The notes under the pieces: model-generated
Told to the model about the DNA's origin: nothing
The model's input: only the letters and a program-made list of their open reading frames with translations
Databases searched by the model: none
Position numbers and translations under genes: made by a program
From: Pycnopodia helianthoides
Taxonomy: Eukaryota > Echinodermata > Asteroidea > Forcipulatida > Asteriidae
Direction: 5' to 3'
Length of the DNA stretch: 64,000 nucleotides
Assembly (NCBI GenBank): GCA_032158295.1
Contig: CM063263.1
Coordinates: 7,064,501-7,128,500, forward strand
Part shown: positions 1 to 12,186 of the stretch, piece after piece
Layout of the letters: every line of letters begins with the position of its first letter
Numbering within the stretch: the stretch's first letter is position 1

Positions 1-3000
1 AATTCATAACTCGAGAAGTACTTTAGCTATTATTTCAATCTATACATCATCGGAGAGGTCTTGAAAAATGTAGCAATAACAACACAAAGTGTTACACCAT
101 TTGACCTTGACCTCCTGTTTAAACCGGAAGTTGAAAATTTCAAATTTCATACTTTTTACACACACACTACTCACAGATTTTACATCATGTTGTAGGTCCA
201 TAAGCGGTCTCAAACTTTGCCACAGAGATGTTACCTATTTGACCTTCACTTCCGGTTGAAATCGGGTATGCATTGACCCGCTGTTAAACCGCGGGAAATT
301 AGCTGCCCCGTAAACACACACATTTCGTGATCTATACCAGTTGCATTGTGAGCGGCTTTTCGCTATTTTGACCGCAAAAGTCCAAAGTCAAAACATGCTT
401 TGTACTCTAGTCTCTGTTCAAGGTTCACGCAACCTGATTTTGGCAATAGCTTTGTTAGTCTCTAAAGCAGCCGTCCATGCAAACCTCGCTAACAATCAAA
501 CGTCAGGCTTTTAATCGTGTGCTTTTTTAGACTGTTGCTAAAGTGTGTAGCTTGTTAGACACGCCACAAAACAGTAATGGCACCAAATTCAACTAAATGC
601 AATAGCTCAGGCGTTGATACAACCCATTAATAGCCGAACACCTCAGTGTTTGTTCGTACAAACACTTAAGCTCTAGTTTTTGTTCGTTTTTTTTTTTTTT
701 TTTTTTTTTTTAAAGTTTTTCTTCTTCTCAGAGTCGTTTGTCTACAAAAAATAACATAGTTGCGAGGCCTTTATCAACTTGAAACTTTACATGTAGGTAG
801 ATTGCAACTAGCAGATGATACAGAAGTTGTGGCGTCATGATGGCGTCATCGGGTGTCAAATTACAAGCAATTTTAGTTCAAAAAGTGACGTCATGCCAAT
901 GCCAGTATGTCTCTGAATATTATAGCTACAGAAGTTATATTTGGGCATATGATAGACCAAGACATGGGCAACATTTGAAAAGTTAACGCAAAATTCACAT
1001 GACTTTTACTTCCGGTCGTACCGTAAGGTCAAAGTTTCCCTTTGTGTAATTCTTTAAAAAACACTTTCCCGGTAAAAACATTAACTTCTGTATATCAGAT
1101 CAACTTCAAATTAACACCATGTTAGGACCGTAATACAACCTCCATCAGGTAGTTGTGACGTCATGATGACGTCATCAGGTGTCAAAATACAGTAAATCAA
1201 AGTTAAATACTTCAAAAATTCATAACTCGAGAAGTACTTTACCTATTATTTCAATCTACACATCATCGGAGAGGTTTTGAAAAATGTAGCAATTACTACA
1301 CAGAGTATTACACTATTTGACCTTGACTTCCTGTTCAAACCGGAAGTTGAAAATTTCAAATTTCATACCTCAAGAATTATCCGTAATTTTTACGCACAAA
1401 CTAATCACAAATGTTACATCATGTTGTAGGTCCATAAGCGTTCTCAAACTTTGCCACAGAAATGTTACCCATTTGACCTTCACTTCCGGTTGAAATCGGG
1501 TATGCATTGACCCGCTGTTAAACCGCGGGAAAATAATTGCACCGTAAACACACACATTGCGTGATCTATACCAGTTGCATTGTGAGCTGCTTTTCGCTAT
1601 TTTTGACCGCAAAGTCCTTAGTCCAAACATGCTTTGTACTATAGTCTCTGTTCAAGGCTCCGCAATCTGATTTTGGCAATAGCTTTGTTAGTCTTTAAAG
1701 CAGCCGTCCATGCAAACCTCGCTAACAATCAAACGTCAGGCTTTTAATCGTGTGCTTTTTTAGACTGTTGCTAAAGTGTGTAGCTTGTTAGACACGCCAC
1801 AAAACAGTAATGGCACCAAATTCAACTAAATGCAATAGCTCAGGCGTTGATACAACCCATTAATAGCCGAACACCTGTGTTTGTTCTTACAAACACTTAA
1901 GCTCTAGTTTTTGTTCGTTTTTTTTTTTTTTTTTTTTAAGTTTTTCTTCTTCTCAGAGTCGTTTGTCTACAAAAAATAACATAGTTGCGAGGCCTTTATC
2001 AACTTGAAACTTTACATGTAGGTAGATTGCAACTAGCAGATGATACAGAAGTTGTGGCGTCATGATGGCGTCATCGGGTGTCAAATTACAAGCAATTTTA
2101 GTTCAAAAAGTGACGTCATGCCAATGCCAGTATGTCTCTGAATATTATAGCTACAGAAGTTATATTTGGGCATATGATAGACCAAGACATGGGCAACATT
2201 TGAAAAGTTAACGCAAAATTCACATGACTTTTACTTCCGGTCGTACCGTAAGGTCAAAGTTTCCCTTTGTGTAATTCTTTAAAAAACACTTTCCCGGTAA
2301 AAACATTAACTTCTGTATATCAGATCAACTTCAAATTAACACCATGTTAGGACCGTAATACAACCTCCATCAGGTAGTTGTGACGTCATGATGACGTCAT
2401 CAGGTGTCAAAATACAGTAAATCAAAGTTAAATACTTCAAAAATTCATAACTCGAGAAGTACTTTACCTATTATTTCAATTACACATCATCGGAGAGGTT
2501 TTGAAAAATGTAGCAATTACTACACAGAGTATTACACTATTTGACCTTGACTTCCTGTTCAAACCGGAAGTTGAAAATTTCAAATTTCATACCTCAAGAA
2601 TTATCCGTAATTTTTACGCACAAACTAATCACAAATGTTACATCATGTTGTAGGTCCATAAGCGTTCTCAAACTTTGCCACAGAAATGTTACCCATTTGA
2701 CCTTCACTTCCGGTTGAAATCGGGTATGCATTGACCCGCTGTTAAACCGCGGGAAAATAATTGCACCGTAAACACACACATTGCGTGATCTATACCAGTT
2801 GCATTGTGAGCTGCTTTTCGCTATTTTTGACCGCAAAGTCCTTAGTCCAAACATGCTTTGTACTATAGTCTCTGTTCAAGGCTCCGCAATCTGATTTTGG
2901 CAATAGCTTTGTTAGTCTTTAAAGCAGCCGTCCATGCAAACCTCGCTAACAATCAAACGTCAGGCTTTTAATCGTGTGCTTTTTTAGACTGTTGCTAAAG

Positions 3001-5719
3001 TGTGTAGCTTGTTAGACACGCCACAAAACAGTAATGGCACCAAATTCAACTAAATGCAATAGCTCAGGCGTTGATACAACCCATTAATAGCCGAACACCT
3101 GTGTTTGTTCTTACAAACACTTAAGCTCTAGTTTTTGTTCGTTTTTTTTTTTTTTTTTTTTAAGTTTTTCTTCTTCTCAGAGTCGTTTGTCTACAAAAAA
3201 TAACATAGTTGCGAGGCCTATATCAACTTGAAACTTTACATGTAGGTAGATTGCAACTAGCAGATGATACAGAAGTTGTGGCGTCATGATGGCGTCATCG
3301 GGTGTCAAATTACAAGCAATTTTAGTTCAAAAAGTGACGTCATGCCAATGCCAGTATGTCTCTGAATATTATAGCTACAGAAGTTATATTTGGGCATATG
3401 ATAGACCAAGACATGGGCAACATTTGAAAAGTTAACGCAAAATTCACATGACTTTTACTTCCGGTCGTACCGTAAGGTCAAAGTTTCCCTTTGTGTAATT
3501 CTTTAAAAAACACTTTCCCGGTAAAAACATTAACTTCTGTATATCAGATCAACTTCAAATTAACACCATGTTAGGACCGTAATACAACCTCCATCAGGTA
3601 GTTGTGACGTCATGATGACGTCATCAGGTGTCAAAATACAGTAAATCAAAGTTAAATACTTCAAAAATTCATAACTCGAGAAGTACTTTACCTATTATTT
3701 CAATCTACACATCATCGGAGAGGTTTTGAAAAATGTAGCAATTACTACACAGAGTATTACACTATTTGACCTTGACTTCCTGTTCAAACCGGAAGTTGAA
3801 AATTTCAAATTTCATACCTCAAGAATTATCCGTAATTTTTACGCACAAACTAATCACAAATGTTACATCATGTTGTAGGTCCATAAGCGTTCTCAAACTT
3901 TGCCACAGAGATGTTACCCATTTGACCTTCACTTCCGGTTGAAATCGGGTATGCATTGACCCGCTGTTAAACCGCGGGAAAATAATTGCACCGTAAACAC
4001 ACACATTGCGTGATCTATACCAGTTGCATTGTGAGCTGCTTTTCGCTATTTTTGACCGCAAAGTCCTTAGTCCAAACATGCTTTGTACTATAGTCTCTGT
4101 TCAAGGCTCCGCAATCTGATTTTGGCAATAGCTTTCTTTGTCTCTAAAACAGCCGTCCATGGAAACTTCGCTAACAATCAAACGTCAGGCCTTTAATCTT
4201 GTGCTTTTGTTAGAAAGTGTGTAGCTTGTTAGGCACGCCACAAAACAGTTATGGCACCTAATTCAACTAAATGCAATAGCTCAGGCGTTGACACAACCCA
4301 TTAATAGACGAACACCTCGGTGTTTGTTCGTACAAACACTTAAGCTCTAGTTTTTAAAGTTTTTCTTCTTCTTCTCAGAGTCGTTTGTCCAGAAAAAATA
4401 GCATAGTTGCGAGGCCTTTATTAACTTGAAACTTTACATGTAGGTATATTGCAACTAGCAGATGATACAGAAGTTGTGGCGTCATGATGACGTCATCGGT
4501 TGTCAAATTACAAGCAAATTTAAGTTCAAAAAGTGACGTTAGGCCAATGCCTGTATGTCTCTGAATATTATAGCCACAATATTCATATTTAGGCATATGA
4601 TAGATCTAGACATGGGCAATCTTTAAAAAGTTAACACCAAAATCGTATGACCTTTACTTACGGGTCGTTACCCTGGGTTGAAGTTTGACTTTGGTTTTTT
4701 TTCTTGAAAAACATCACTTTCGGGCTTATTTACGGCATAACTCAAGATTGAAATTGAATTGAACATTGAAACTCATCAGGCATTTGAACCTCAACATCAA
4801 GACACACACAAACTTGATGATGTCATGATGACGTCATCAGGTTTTGAATTACAATAAATCAAAGTTTAATAGTTGTAAAAAATCATAACTCGTGAACCGC
4901 ATGTTGGATTTTACAATCGACACATCATCGGACAGATCGTTGAAAGTTTAACAAACCTTACACAAAGCTTGACCCCATTTGACCTTAACTTCCGGTTCAA
5001 ATAGGAAGTTGAAAATTTCAAAAATTCATATCTCAAGAACTACTTTTACTTTAGTCACAATTTTTACATCAGGTTGTAGGTCCTTGACCTTTCTCAAACT
5101 TTTGCACTGAGATGATATCAGTTTGACCTTAACTTCCGGTCGAAATCAGACGTTAAAGCCCACGAGTTTGATTACCCGCGTTTAAACATGTGTATAGTGC
5201 TAAAGCACTGTGGCTGGCTGTTCCGCTCTACTGATCACAGGGGGCAAAGTCCATTTGGCATTAGGCTATACATAGAGCAAGGCTGTATGGGCTGTGTTGG
5301 TCAAATCCAAATGTGATCATTTTTGCCAGATAACAAAAGACACACTTCGCAAGATCACACAACCTTCAAACTCCGCACATAGTTAGCTCTTTCCTGTAGA
5401 AGACACGCTTTCTTGGCGTCATAATGACGTCATCATGTGTTCAATTAAATTGAAATAAAGTATAATATTTGAAAAATTCTTAACTTATGAACACCGTGCA
5501 TGGATTTTTACAATCCATAAATCATTGGTAGGAGAGGTCTTCCAAAAATAAACAAACGCTACACAAGGTGTAACGTTTGCATTTATTTCCTGTGTAATAA
5601 ATGTACTTTCCGTGAAATTTCAAAAGCTATCAACAATCTTTTCATCGATTTAATTAAACACTGACCCCTTTGATAGCCGAACACCTCAGTGTTTGTTCGT
5701 ACAAACACTTAAGCTCTAG
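1..5719 (+). repeat. Tandem array of ~1.22 kb units with Helitron-like 3' ends
   Basis: A direct tandem repeat begins before the window. The phrase AATTCATAACTCGAGAAG recurs at 1, 1217, 2442 and 3666, so the period is about 1216-1225 bp. Units are nearly identical up to about 4130, then diverge, with the last unit (4351-5719) longer and clearly older. Each unit holds a poly-T tract, several diverged copies of a block with GACCTTNACTTCCGGTT, and TGACGTCA palindromes. Each unit ends with a 20-nt hairpin, then TTAAGCT and CTAG; CTAG lies at 673, 1904, 3128, 4347 and 5716. Hairpin plus CTRR followed by T is the hallmark of Helitron 3' ends, and the array stops at the last CTAG. A rolling-circle origin is inference. 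No Rep/helicase coding sequence is visible, so these would be non-autonomous copies. The conserved 86-codon open frames in each unit are by-products of DNA identity. Confidence 0.75.
5689..5719 (+). other. Helitron-like 3' terminus (hairpin + CTAG)
   Basis: GTGTTTGT-TCGT-ACAAACAC forms an 8-bp perfect stem with a 4-nt loop (5689-5708), followed by TTAAGCT and CTAG (5716-5719), then T. The same structure is at 646-676, 1877-1907, 3101-3131 and 4320-4350. Two middle copies have TCTT in the loop, leaving the stem intact. Unrelated DNA follows immediately after 5719, which marks this as a true element end. Confidence 0.55.
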
Positions 5720-5977
5720 TTTACTCTTGCACCGTGAAAGACACTGTGAGAAAAACATTCCACTGTTTTCGTCATTTTTGTTACACCGAGGAAAAGGTTC
5801 ATCGACCTTCAGGTTGACCGTACAAAATATCGACTTTCAATGAAAATGACAGAATGTCAAGAGATATAACTTCCTTGCGATTTGTACCATTCCGTTAAAG
5901 AGTTAAATACCAGACACAAACAAAAAATCACATGTAAAGATGATATCATAAAGACACTCCTACGCGATCACTGATTA
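5720..5977. other. Intergenic, nothing recognised
   Basis: AT-rich unique DNA between the tandem array and the first foldback element. No coding frame or repeat was recognised. Confidence 0.5.
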
Positions 5978-6858
5978 CTACGGAGCCCCTAAAGGGACAG
6001 GTAGAACAAAAATTGAAAAGGTTAAAAAAAAAAACAATATTATTTCGTTCCCTCGAAATATTATTTCGTTCCCTGGTACAATGAAAAAAATACTGTATAA
6101 CAATCTAATAGGGTTAAAGACAAGATTAATTCCTAGAAACAAAAGGGCTGTCAAAAATTCTGCCGGGCGTTGTAGTATTTGCTTCTCTTAGTTAAGAAAG
6201 TCATTGAAGTAAAACCTGATGTAGTTGTAAGAGAATTTGGAAATAACACACTAACATAATGGCTTTAAAATTCCAGAAATTCTCTTGGCATACCAAGGAC
6301 TCCGTACCAGCTAAATTATTTCGTTCGAACGAAATAAATATATTTCGTTCCCTCGAAATACTATTTCGTTCCCTCACAATGTTATTTGGTTCTCTCGAAA
6401 TGTTATTTCGTTCCCTCGAAATAATCTATTTCGTTCCCTCGAAATAATAATTCGAGGGAACGAAATAATTTCGAGGGAACGAAATAACATTTCGAGGGAA
6501 CGAAATAATATTTCGTGGGAACGAAATAGTATTTCGATGTTACGAAATACTAATTTGAGCGAACGAAATAATATTTCGAGGGAACGAAATAATATTTCGA
6601 GGGAACGAAATAATATTTCGTGGGAACGAAATAGTATTTCGATGTTACGAAATACTAATTCGAGCGAACGAAATAATATTTCGAGGGAACGAAATAATAT
6701 TTCGAGGGAACGAAATAATATTTCGAGGGAACGAAATAATATTTCGAGGGAACGAATATATTTCGAGGAAGAAATATATTTCGAGGGAACGAAATAATAT
6801 ATATATATTTTTTTACTTTTCAATTTTTTTTTTACCTGTCCCCTTAGGGGCTCCGTAG
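5978..6858. mobile_element. Foldback/MITE element built of palindromic 21-bp repeats
   Basis: The termini are inverted: CTACGGAGCCCCTAAAGGGA at the left and the reverse complement of CCCTTAGGGGCTCCGTAG at the right, each followed inward by a poly-A/T stretch and AATTGAAAAG. ATTA flanks both ends and may be the target duplication. Inside, a repeat of the form ATTTCG-TTCCCT-CGAAAT is iterated. It reads TTCCCT on the left (6045-6450) and AGGGAA on the right (6452-6795), so the arms fold on each other. About 240 bp of unrelated sequence (6080-6315) interrupts the left arm. Long open frames on both strands here (poly RSLEILF and poly NNISRER) only mirror the repeat and are not genes. Confidence 0.8.
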
Positions 6859-7274
6859 ATTACAGGTCAGAAGACATATCACCGCCACAAACACCTGAGA
6901 AAAATGAAATCCTGTGAAGTGTAAAGTTAATTTACAAAATATTTTCGCGTGGATATCTGTGGTGCCCTTCGCATGATTAACTTGAGCGTGTCTAAACTAA
7001 AAGTCAAAGGTGTATGACTTGTCAAATAAAAGACAAGTCCAAACATACTCCGTTGAGTCTAAGCGGGGGCGGAACCAACCTTCAATTTAAATTACACAAA
7101 CCTCTCTTCTTACCAGCAGCACAAACTCATGGTCAAACGTATGGTTTACAACGTTTGATGTTTCTTCGTCTGTCTAACCATATAGTTTTGCAATTTAAGT
7201 TTATTAACATTACTTTGGGAAAGAAGACGTATAAAATAAAACCCGACAATCAAAAGTGAGGATAAATGACCGAC
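6859..7274. other. Intergenic, nothing recognised
   Basis: Unique AT-rich sequence. A short open frame (7014-7259, plus) has no domain or codon signal that I recognise. Confidence 0.4.
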
Positions 7275-7507
7275 CCCTCTACGGACTCCCGGATCAGAAT
7301 TGACCCGGATTCCGGATCAGGCCCTGACTTATCTCCGGGTCAGGCTGACCCGGAAAGTGGTCAAAAAGTGGGATTTTGACTTGGATTCATTTTGAACCCA
7401 TTTCTGAGTCATTTTGACGCAGATTCAGGGCCGTATTGATCCAGAAGTGGGTCAGGCCCCAAAAGGGACCCGGATCCGAGTCAATTCTGACCCGGTTTTG
7501 TAGAGTG
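7275..7507. mobile_element. GGGTCA-rich MITE, copy 1
   Basis: The ends are inverted copies: CTCTACGGACTCCCGGATCA at left, and at right the reverse complement of GGTCAATTCTGACCCGG followed by TTTTGTAGAG. The interior is a series of GGGTCA/TGACCC motifs in both orientations, including a perfect GGTCA-GGC-TGACC palindrome at 7338-7350. Related copies are at 25012, 29298 and 33371. No coding capacity, so it is non-autonomous. Confidence 0.7.
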
Positions 7508-7938
7508 TAGACACATAATTTGTTTGTCCTACTAGTTTCCGATTCACCGGGCGAAATGACTTTTTGCTTCTCATGATTTCCGGATTTGTGACGCGAAAGT
7601 TTCGTTCAGTCATCAACCGACTATCTGTGATGTGCCGAATAACTTACACGTCCAAATTTGCACACACACACAAAAACACAAATAAACTTGATGGACATTT
7701 CCTGCGTGCGTCATACAACCACATGGATATCTTGTAATGAAATATCAGTTCAAAATTAGGCGAAAGAAAAGGGGGAGAAATGTGACAAATGCCTACACGA
7801 ACTACTCGACTTAATTGCTTACCCGGACTCAAGAGAAGTGTGCATTTTTGATACCCGCTATATAGGGTTAAATCCTGCACGTTCTCTGATGTTAATCTAG
7901 ACCAATACCGGTAGAGATAAAGACAGAATACTTTTGAT
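7508..7938. other. Intergenic, nothing recognised
   Basis: No gene or repeat recognised. A CACACAC tract is near 7661. Confidence 0.4.
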
Positions 7939-8250
7939 AATTGTCAAAGACTAGTATCCTCACTTGGTGTATCCCATACATAAAGTAGCACACCTGTGAA
8001 ATTTTGAGCTCTATTGGTCATCGAAGTTGCATGAAAATAATGAAAGGAAACAAAATCACCCTTGTTGTATAAAATTGTGTGCTTTCAGAAGCCCGAAAAA
8101 ATGCTTCATACCTGATGAAGCTTTTCTCAGATTCCAATTTTTTAGTGAAAAATTACCTATTTCTCTAAAACTAAACTACTTCAAATGGGGTCGTTTCTAA
8201 CACTGTTTTATAATGTCATCAGCTCTCCAGTGTTCTTTACCAGGAAAGTT
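7939..8250 (+). mobile_element. MITE family A, copy 1
   Basis: About 310 bp that is repeated in reverse orientation at 11862-12166. Shared landmarks in order are TTGTCAAAGACTAG, TGTATCCCA, ACACCTGTGAAATTTTGAGC, TTGGTCATCGAAGTTGCATG, a hairpin-like AATGCTTCATACCTGATGAAGC, TTTCTCTAAAACTA and CTCTCCAGTGTTCTTTACC. The core with TTGGTCATCGA is also found in families B and C of this window. No coding sequence. Confidence 0.65.
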
Positions 8251-8295
8251 TTATGGTCATTAACTTATGGAGTATATTGTCAAAAGTACACCTTT

Positions 8296-8578
8296 TTCGA
8301 GGGAACGAAATAACATTTCGAGGGAACGAAATAACATTTCGAGGGAACGAAATAACATTTCGAGGGAACGAAATGATTTCGAGGTAACGAAATGATTTCG
8401 AGGGAACGAAATAATATTTTGAGGGAACGAAATAATATTTCGTGGGAACGAAATAGCATTTCGATGTAACGAAATACTATTTCGAGGGAACGAAATAATA
8501 ATTCGAGGGAACGAAATAATAATATTTTTTGGTACCTTTTCAATTTTTTTTTTACCTGTCCCCTTAGGGGCTCCGTAG
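8296..8578. mobile_element. Partial foldback element (21-bp palindromic repeats)
   Basis: About ten copies of the TTTCGAGGGAACGAAATAA repeat, then poly-T and the terminus CCTGTCCCCTTAGGGG + CTCCGTAG, as at 6818-6858. Only the right end is present: no inverted partner is seen at the left, so this is a truncated or solo arm of the element at 5978-6858. Open frames on the minus strand here are repeat artefacts. Confidence 0.75.
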
Positions 8579-8659
8579 GAAACCATGATACAAAATGTAA
8601 AATTTTCCATATCAATGCAGTATCTCACCTGCCAGAAAGACGCTGGAATGTACAAGGTC

Positions 8660-9165
8660 ACTCTTTTGGTAAACAAAGGTTACATGTTCTATACCTGGCA
8701 TAAACATATAGGTTCTCAGGTAAGACTTTCCAGAACTCAAGGCTTTGACAACTGCCCGAAGATAGAAGACCAGGTCGTCAGTCAATATCTATACCTGAGA
8801 TAAATACAAGGTTATCAGGTGAGACTGAAAACATCCTGGAACCCAATGCTATCAGAACTATTCGAAGATAGAAGACCAGGTTGCCAGCGAACATGTCTGG
8901 TACAAATACAGAGGTTCGCAGGTGAGACTGAACACTTCCTGGAACCCAGGGCTTTCAAAGCTATCTGAAGATAAAAGACCAGTTAGCCAGCGAACATCTA
9001 CACCAGGCATACATACAAAGGTTATCAGGTGAGACTGAAAACTTCCTGGAACCCAATGCCATCAGAACAATCCGAGAATAGAAGATCTGGTCGCCAGCGA
9101 TCACTGACAAATATATAGCAGTTCTTGAGTGCATATACTGAACATTTCCTGGACCCCTAGTCTAT
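8660..9165 (+). repeat. Diverged ~105-bp minisatellite
   Basis: GAAGATAGAAGACCAGG-type phrases recur at 8758, 8864, 8967 and 9074 (spacing 106, 103, 107). Each unit also holds TATCAGGTGAGACTGAAAAC, CCTGGAACCCA and GCCAGCGAACAT. About 4.5 copies with 15-25% divergence by eye. Confidence 0.75.
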
Positions 9166-9314
9166 AGGAATTATAGCAGCGGATCGAAGCACAACGTGGA
9201 AACCTGAGGTCGCCCGCTCCGCACTCGAATGATAATAAAGAACTATATCCAGAAACCTCTTTGTAACCGATTTAGTATATGGGCCTGCATGCTAATCAAA
9301 GTAAAATCAGGAAG

Positions 9315-9527
9315 CACACACACTTGCTGCACGAAGAAAAATACTGTGCATCGCTTACTAATATTTCTAACTTTGTTACTGATTCCTGTTAAAATCAGGA
9401 ACCAGTAACTAATATTTCTAACTTTGTTACTGGTTTCTGGTACAATCAGGAACCAGTAACAAAGTTAGAAATATTAGTAGGCCTAAGCGTTGCACAGCAT
9501 TTTTCTTCGCGCAGCAAATTTGTGTGT
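9315..9527. mobile_element. Inverted-repeat (foldback) element
   Basis: An ~80-bp left arm from ACACACACTTGCTGCACGAA to CTAACTTTGTTACTGATTCC matches the reverse complement of the right arm ending in GCGCAGCAAATTTGTGTGT. The ACTTTGTTACTGRTTCCTG block is duplicated inside. No coding capacity. This would fold into a long hairpin. Confidence 0.75.
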
Positions 9528-9714
9528 TTAATATTATAGGTCTAGTGCTGTAGCGGATCAAGCTCAAGTTAACATTAAATGTGTCAGAGTGGACTTTCAA
9601 CCCAGAGCTATCATTATGATGGAGAAGACCATACTTAAAGAACGGTAAAACATTCCATATGTACAGAGCTCCAGGAATGCCAAACCACGTATCCAGATAA
9701 CGAGATATTTTCCA

Positions 9715-9955
9715 TTTTCAAGTTGACTTTCTTATGCGAGAAGTCGACTTGTAATAATTTTCTCGCCAAGACGACTTTACTGAAACGAAGATTCGACTAA
9801 TATCATCTTAGTTTTAGTAAGTCATCTTGGCGAGAAAAGTATCATGACAAGTTGACTTCTTAGGTTCAACAAATCGACTTGTTTGGGTCTTGGCGAGATA
9901 ACGATCGGGAAAAGTCGACATCTTAGTTTCAGTGGGTCGACTTGGCGATAAAAAA
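9715..9955. repeat. GTCGAC-rich minisatellite, diverged copy
   Basis: Repeats of the type AAGTCGACATCTTAGTTTCA followed by GTRRGTCGACTTGGCGAGA. The same family forms a larger array at 30906-31442. The copies are strongly diverged here. Confidence 0.6.
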
Positions 9956-11861
9956 TATAATTGTTTTCTGGATGAGTGAAATGGCACATCTGGAGCTCCG
10001 TACATAATTACGTACGAATGACGACACCAAAGACACTCCAAACAGTGTAAAGACTCAGGGTATCATTAAAGACGATGCTCCTGTCTTAAGAGTTGTATTA
10101 GAATGTCGAAACAAAAACGAAGAACTTGAGGTAGATCAGCCAAATTGCCGCGAGGTGGCTCAAAGGTTGATCGATGCATCCAACGTGTGTGCGTATGACT
10201 CAGCAACAAAGTGTACCTCGCCCGCGTGACGTAATTGAACGCGTGCACTCTTGGCCATTTTAAGCAAACAAACCCAAAGGCGCAAGTGTTTAGTACTCCA
10301 CTTTCTTCTTACGAAACGACCAGTGGACGTAATCGAATGACGCTAAAAATCAAATTGACTACGAACTATTAAGAAGACAGAGCGGTTGCAGTGTTACTCA
10401 CAACCGGTTTACAAGTAGTTCATGACCATATTAGTGTTTCATTTTCTTGCTGGGGTATTTTGTGACGTAGCTATGGGCTTACGTGTACATTCAACGTGTG
10501 AAAACGTCGTTTAAAAACACCCCGTATTACTACTAGGGTAGGGTTTGTGGACTTTTGTCACCTGCCATTTCTGACATCTGAAAATCGGGGGGGGGGGGGA
10601 CGTATACTTTATTTAGTTTACTGGGACATTTATAGTGAACAAATACCCAGACAGACAACTTCTTCTTCCATCCAAATGTTGCCAATGGATACGAAGTGTG
10701 TGGGAGAGGCGCGCCGCAAGCATTAACGAGTGTGTCATCGTCCTGAACCCTAGCGCCACACCGCCGACTTCTAACTGCCCATCCGATCGATACTTTATGG
10801 GGGCGTTGAATGAGAAAAGGGGGGGGGGGCAGGATCAATCAAAAGATGGTCTGTAAGAAAATGACGGGGTATTTGTGTGTCAGTGTCAGGCATACACTGT
10901 CAAGTTTATGGTTGACCTAAAAGATCTCGTGATCTTACAATGGCAAATATTGAGTTTGTAATATGATTAGGTGTGGTACGTGGGTTGTGATTGTGATATA
11001 AGAAATAGTCAACACACAAAAGGCTGACATTGTGAATGTTCTTCAGCTCTGCATGAAGTTCGTGGAATCCTCGAGGCGTTGTTTGTAGCAACTCTATACA
11101 TCCCCCTATAATAGTGAAGATCGGAGTGCTTTGGTGATATCAAAGAAGCATTCTAATTGTGAGCATCCTTGTTCTTTAAGCGAAACTCCGGGTTCTTTAA
11201 GCAGGCCTCCTCCCTTTACCGGATCTATAGTTAAACGTGCACTTATCAGGAAGAAAACGGCACTGCCAAATGTAGTCAATCTAATCTCATATAAAAACTG
11301 TATTAAGCTTAATGTTACGTCTAGCTTTTATTTCAGTTCCTGTCTTATTTTCATCCTTTTTTACGACACTAACGGAACAGAGAAGCGCCAATCACATCAA
11401 TTTTCATAAGTTTCCATTAAAGATGTCAACAACAAGAAAAATTACCCATAAAGATGTCGATCTATAATCTCATAACATGATATTCCTCTTTACTAAATCG
11501 TTTTTTCTTAGAGATGTTAAGCCTTTAATGCAATATAATGCATAACAGTACATTTGATGTAAGCCCACTCTCCGCGGAACGACGTTAAGAACTAATACAA
11601 ACCGTTGCTTCTATATTTGACTTTGTTTGTATTCAGTAGGTTATCAAAGTGATGCCTGACTTAGCGTTGGTTAACAAATCAATTTGTCGAGGGCTATGTC
11701 ACCAAAACATGAAAACACATTCAAAAAAATAACATTAACATTAAGCGCGTCTGAAATGTTTTCGAAAGATGATCGAACGACAGACAATAATGGATACACA
11801 ACAGTAGTTGTACCTCAGAGTTTAAGAGTTCTAATGTTCATTGTGAAAACTTTGTTACTTA
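9956..11861. other. Intergenic; G/C homopolymers, no gene recognised
   Basis: Contains two G runs (about 10588 and 10819) and short unsupported open frames. I see no exon with credible splice sites or protein-like composition. Confidence 0.4.
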
Positions 11862-12166
11862 CTCGGTAAAGAGCACTGGAGAGCTGTTGATTTTATAAAA
11901 CTTTGTTTGAAATGACCCCTCTGAAGTAATGTAGTTTTAGAGAAAGAGGTCATTTTTCACCCACAGACTTTAATCTGAGAAAGGCTTCAGGCTTGAAGCG
12001 TTTTACATGCATCTGAAAGAACACAATTCTACGAAACAATTTTTTGTTTTTACTTTATTATTTTCTTGCAACTTCGATGGCCAATTGAGCTCAAATTTTC
12101 ACAGGTTTGTTATTTTATGCATATGTTGGGATACACCGGGTGAAGACACTGGTCTTTGACAATTAC
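11862..12166 (-). mobile_element. MITE family A, copy 2
   Basis: Reverse-oriented copy of 7939-8250: GGTAAAGAGCACTGGAGAGC at the left, AGAAAGAGGTCATTTTTCAC, GATGGCCAATTGAGCTCAAA with TTTTCACAGGTTTG, and GGTCTTTGACAATTAC at the right. Divergence from copy 1 is roughly 20% with small indels. Confidence 0.65.
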
Positions 12167-12186
12167 AAAAAGGATATCCTGCCCTT

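Noticed and set aside
1370..4079. Three near-identical 86-codon minus-strand frames (1370-1630, 2594-2854, 3819-4079)
   Set aside because: They are conserved only because the tandem units are; composition is not protein-like and no homology is apparent.
6259..8676. Open frames with RSLEILF, NNISRER and similar periodic peptides
   Set aside because: Read-through of palindromic 21-bp repeats on both strands.
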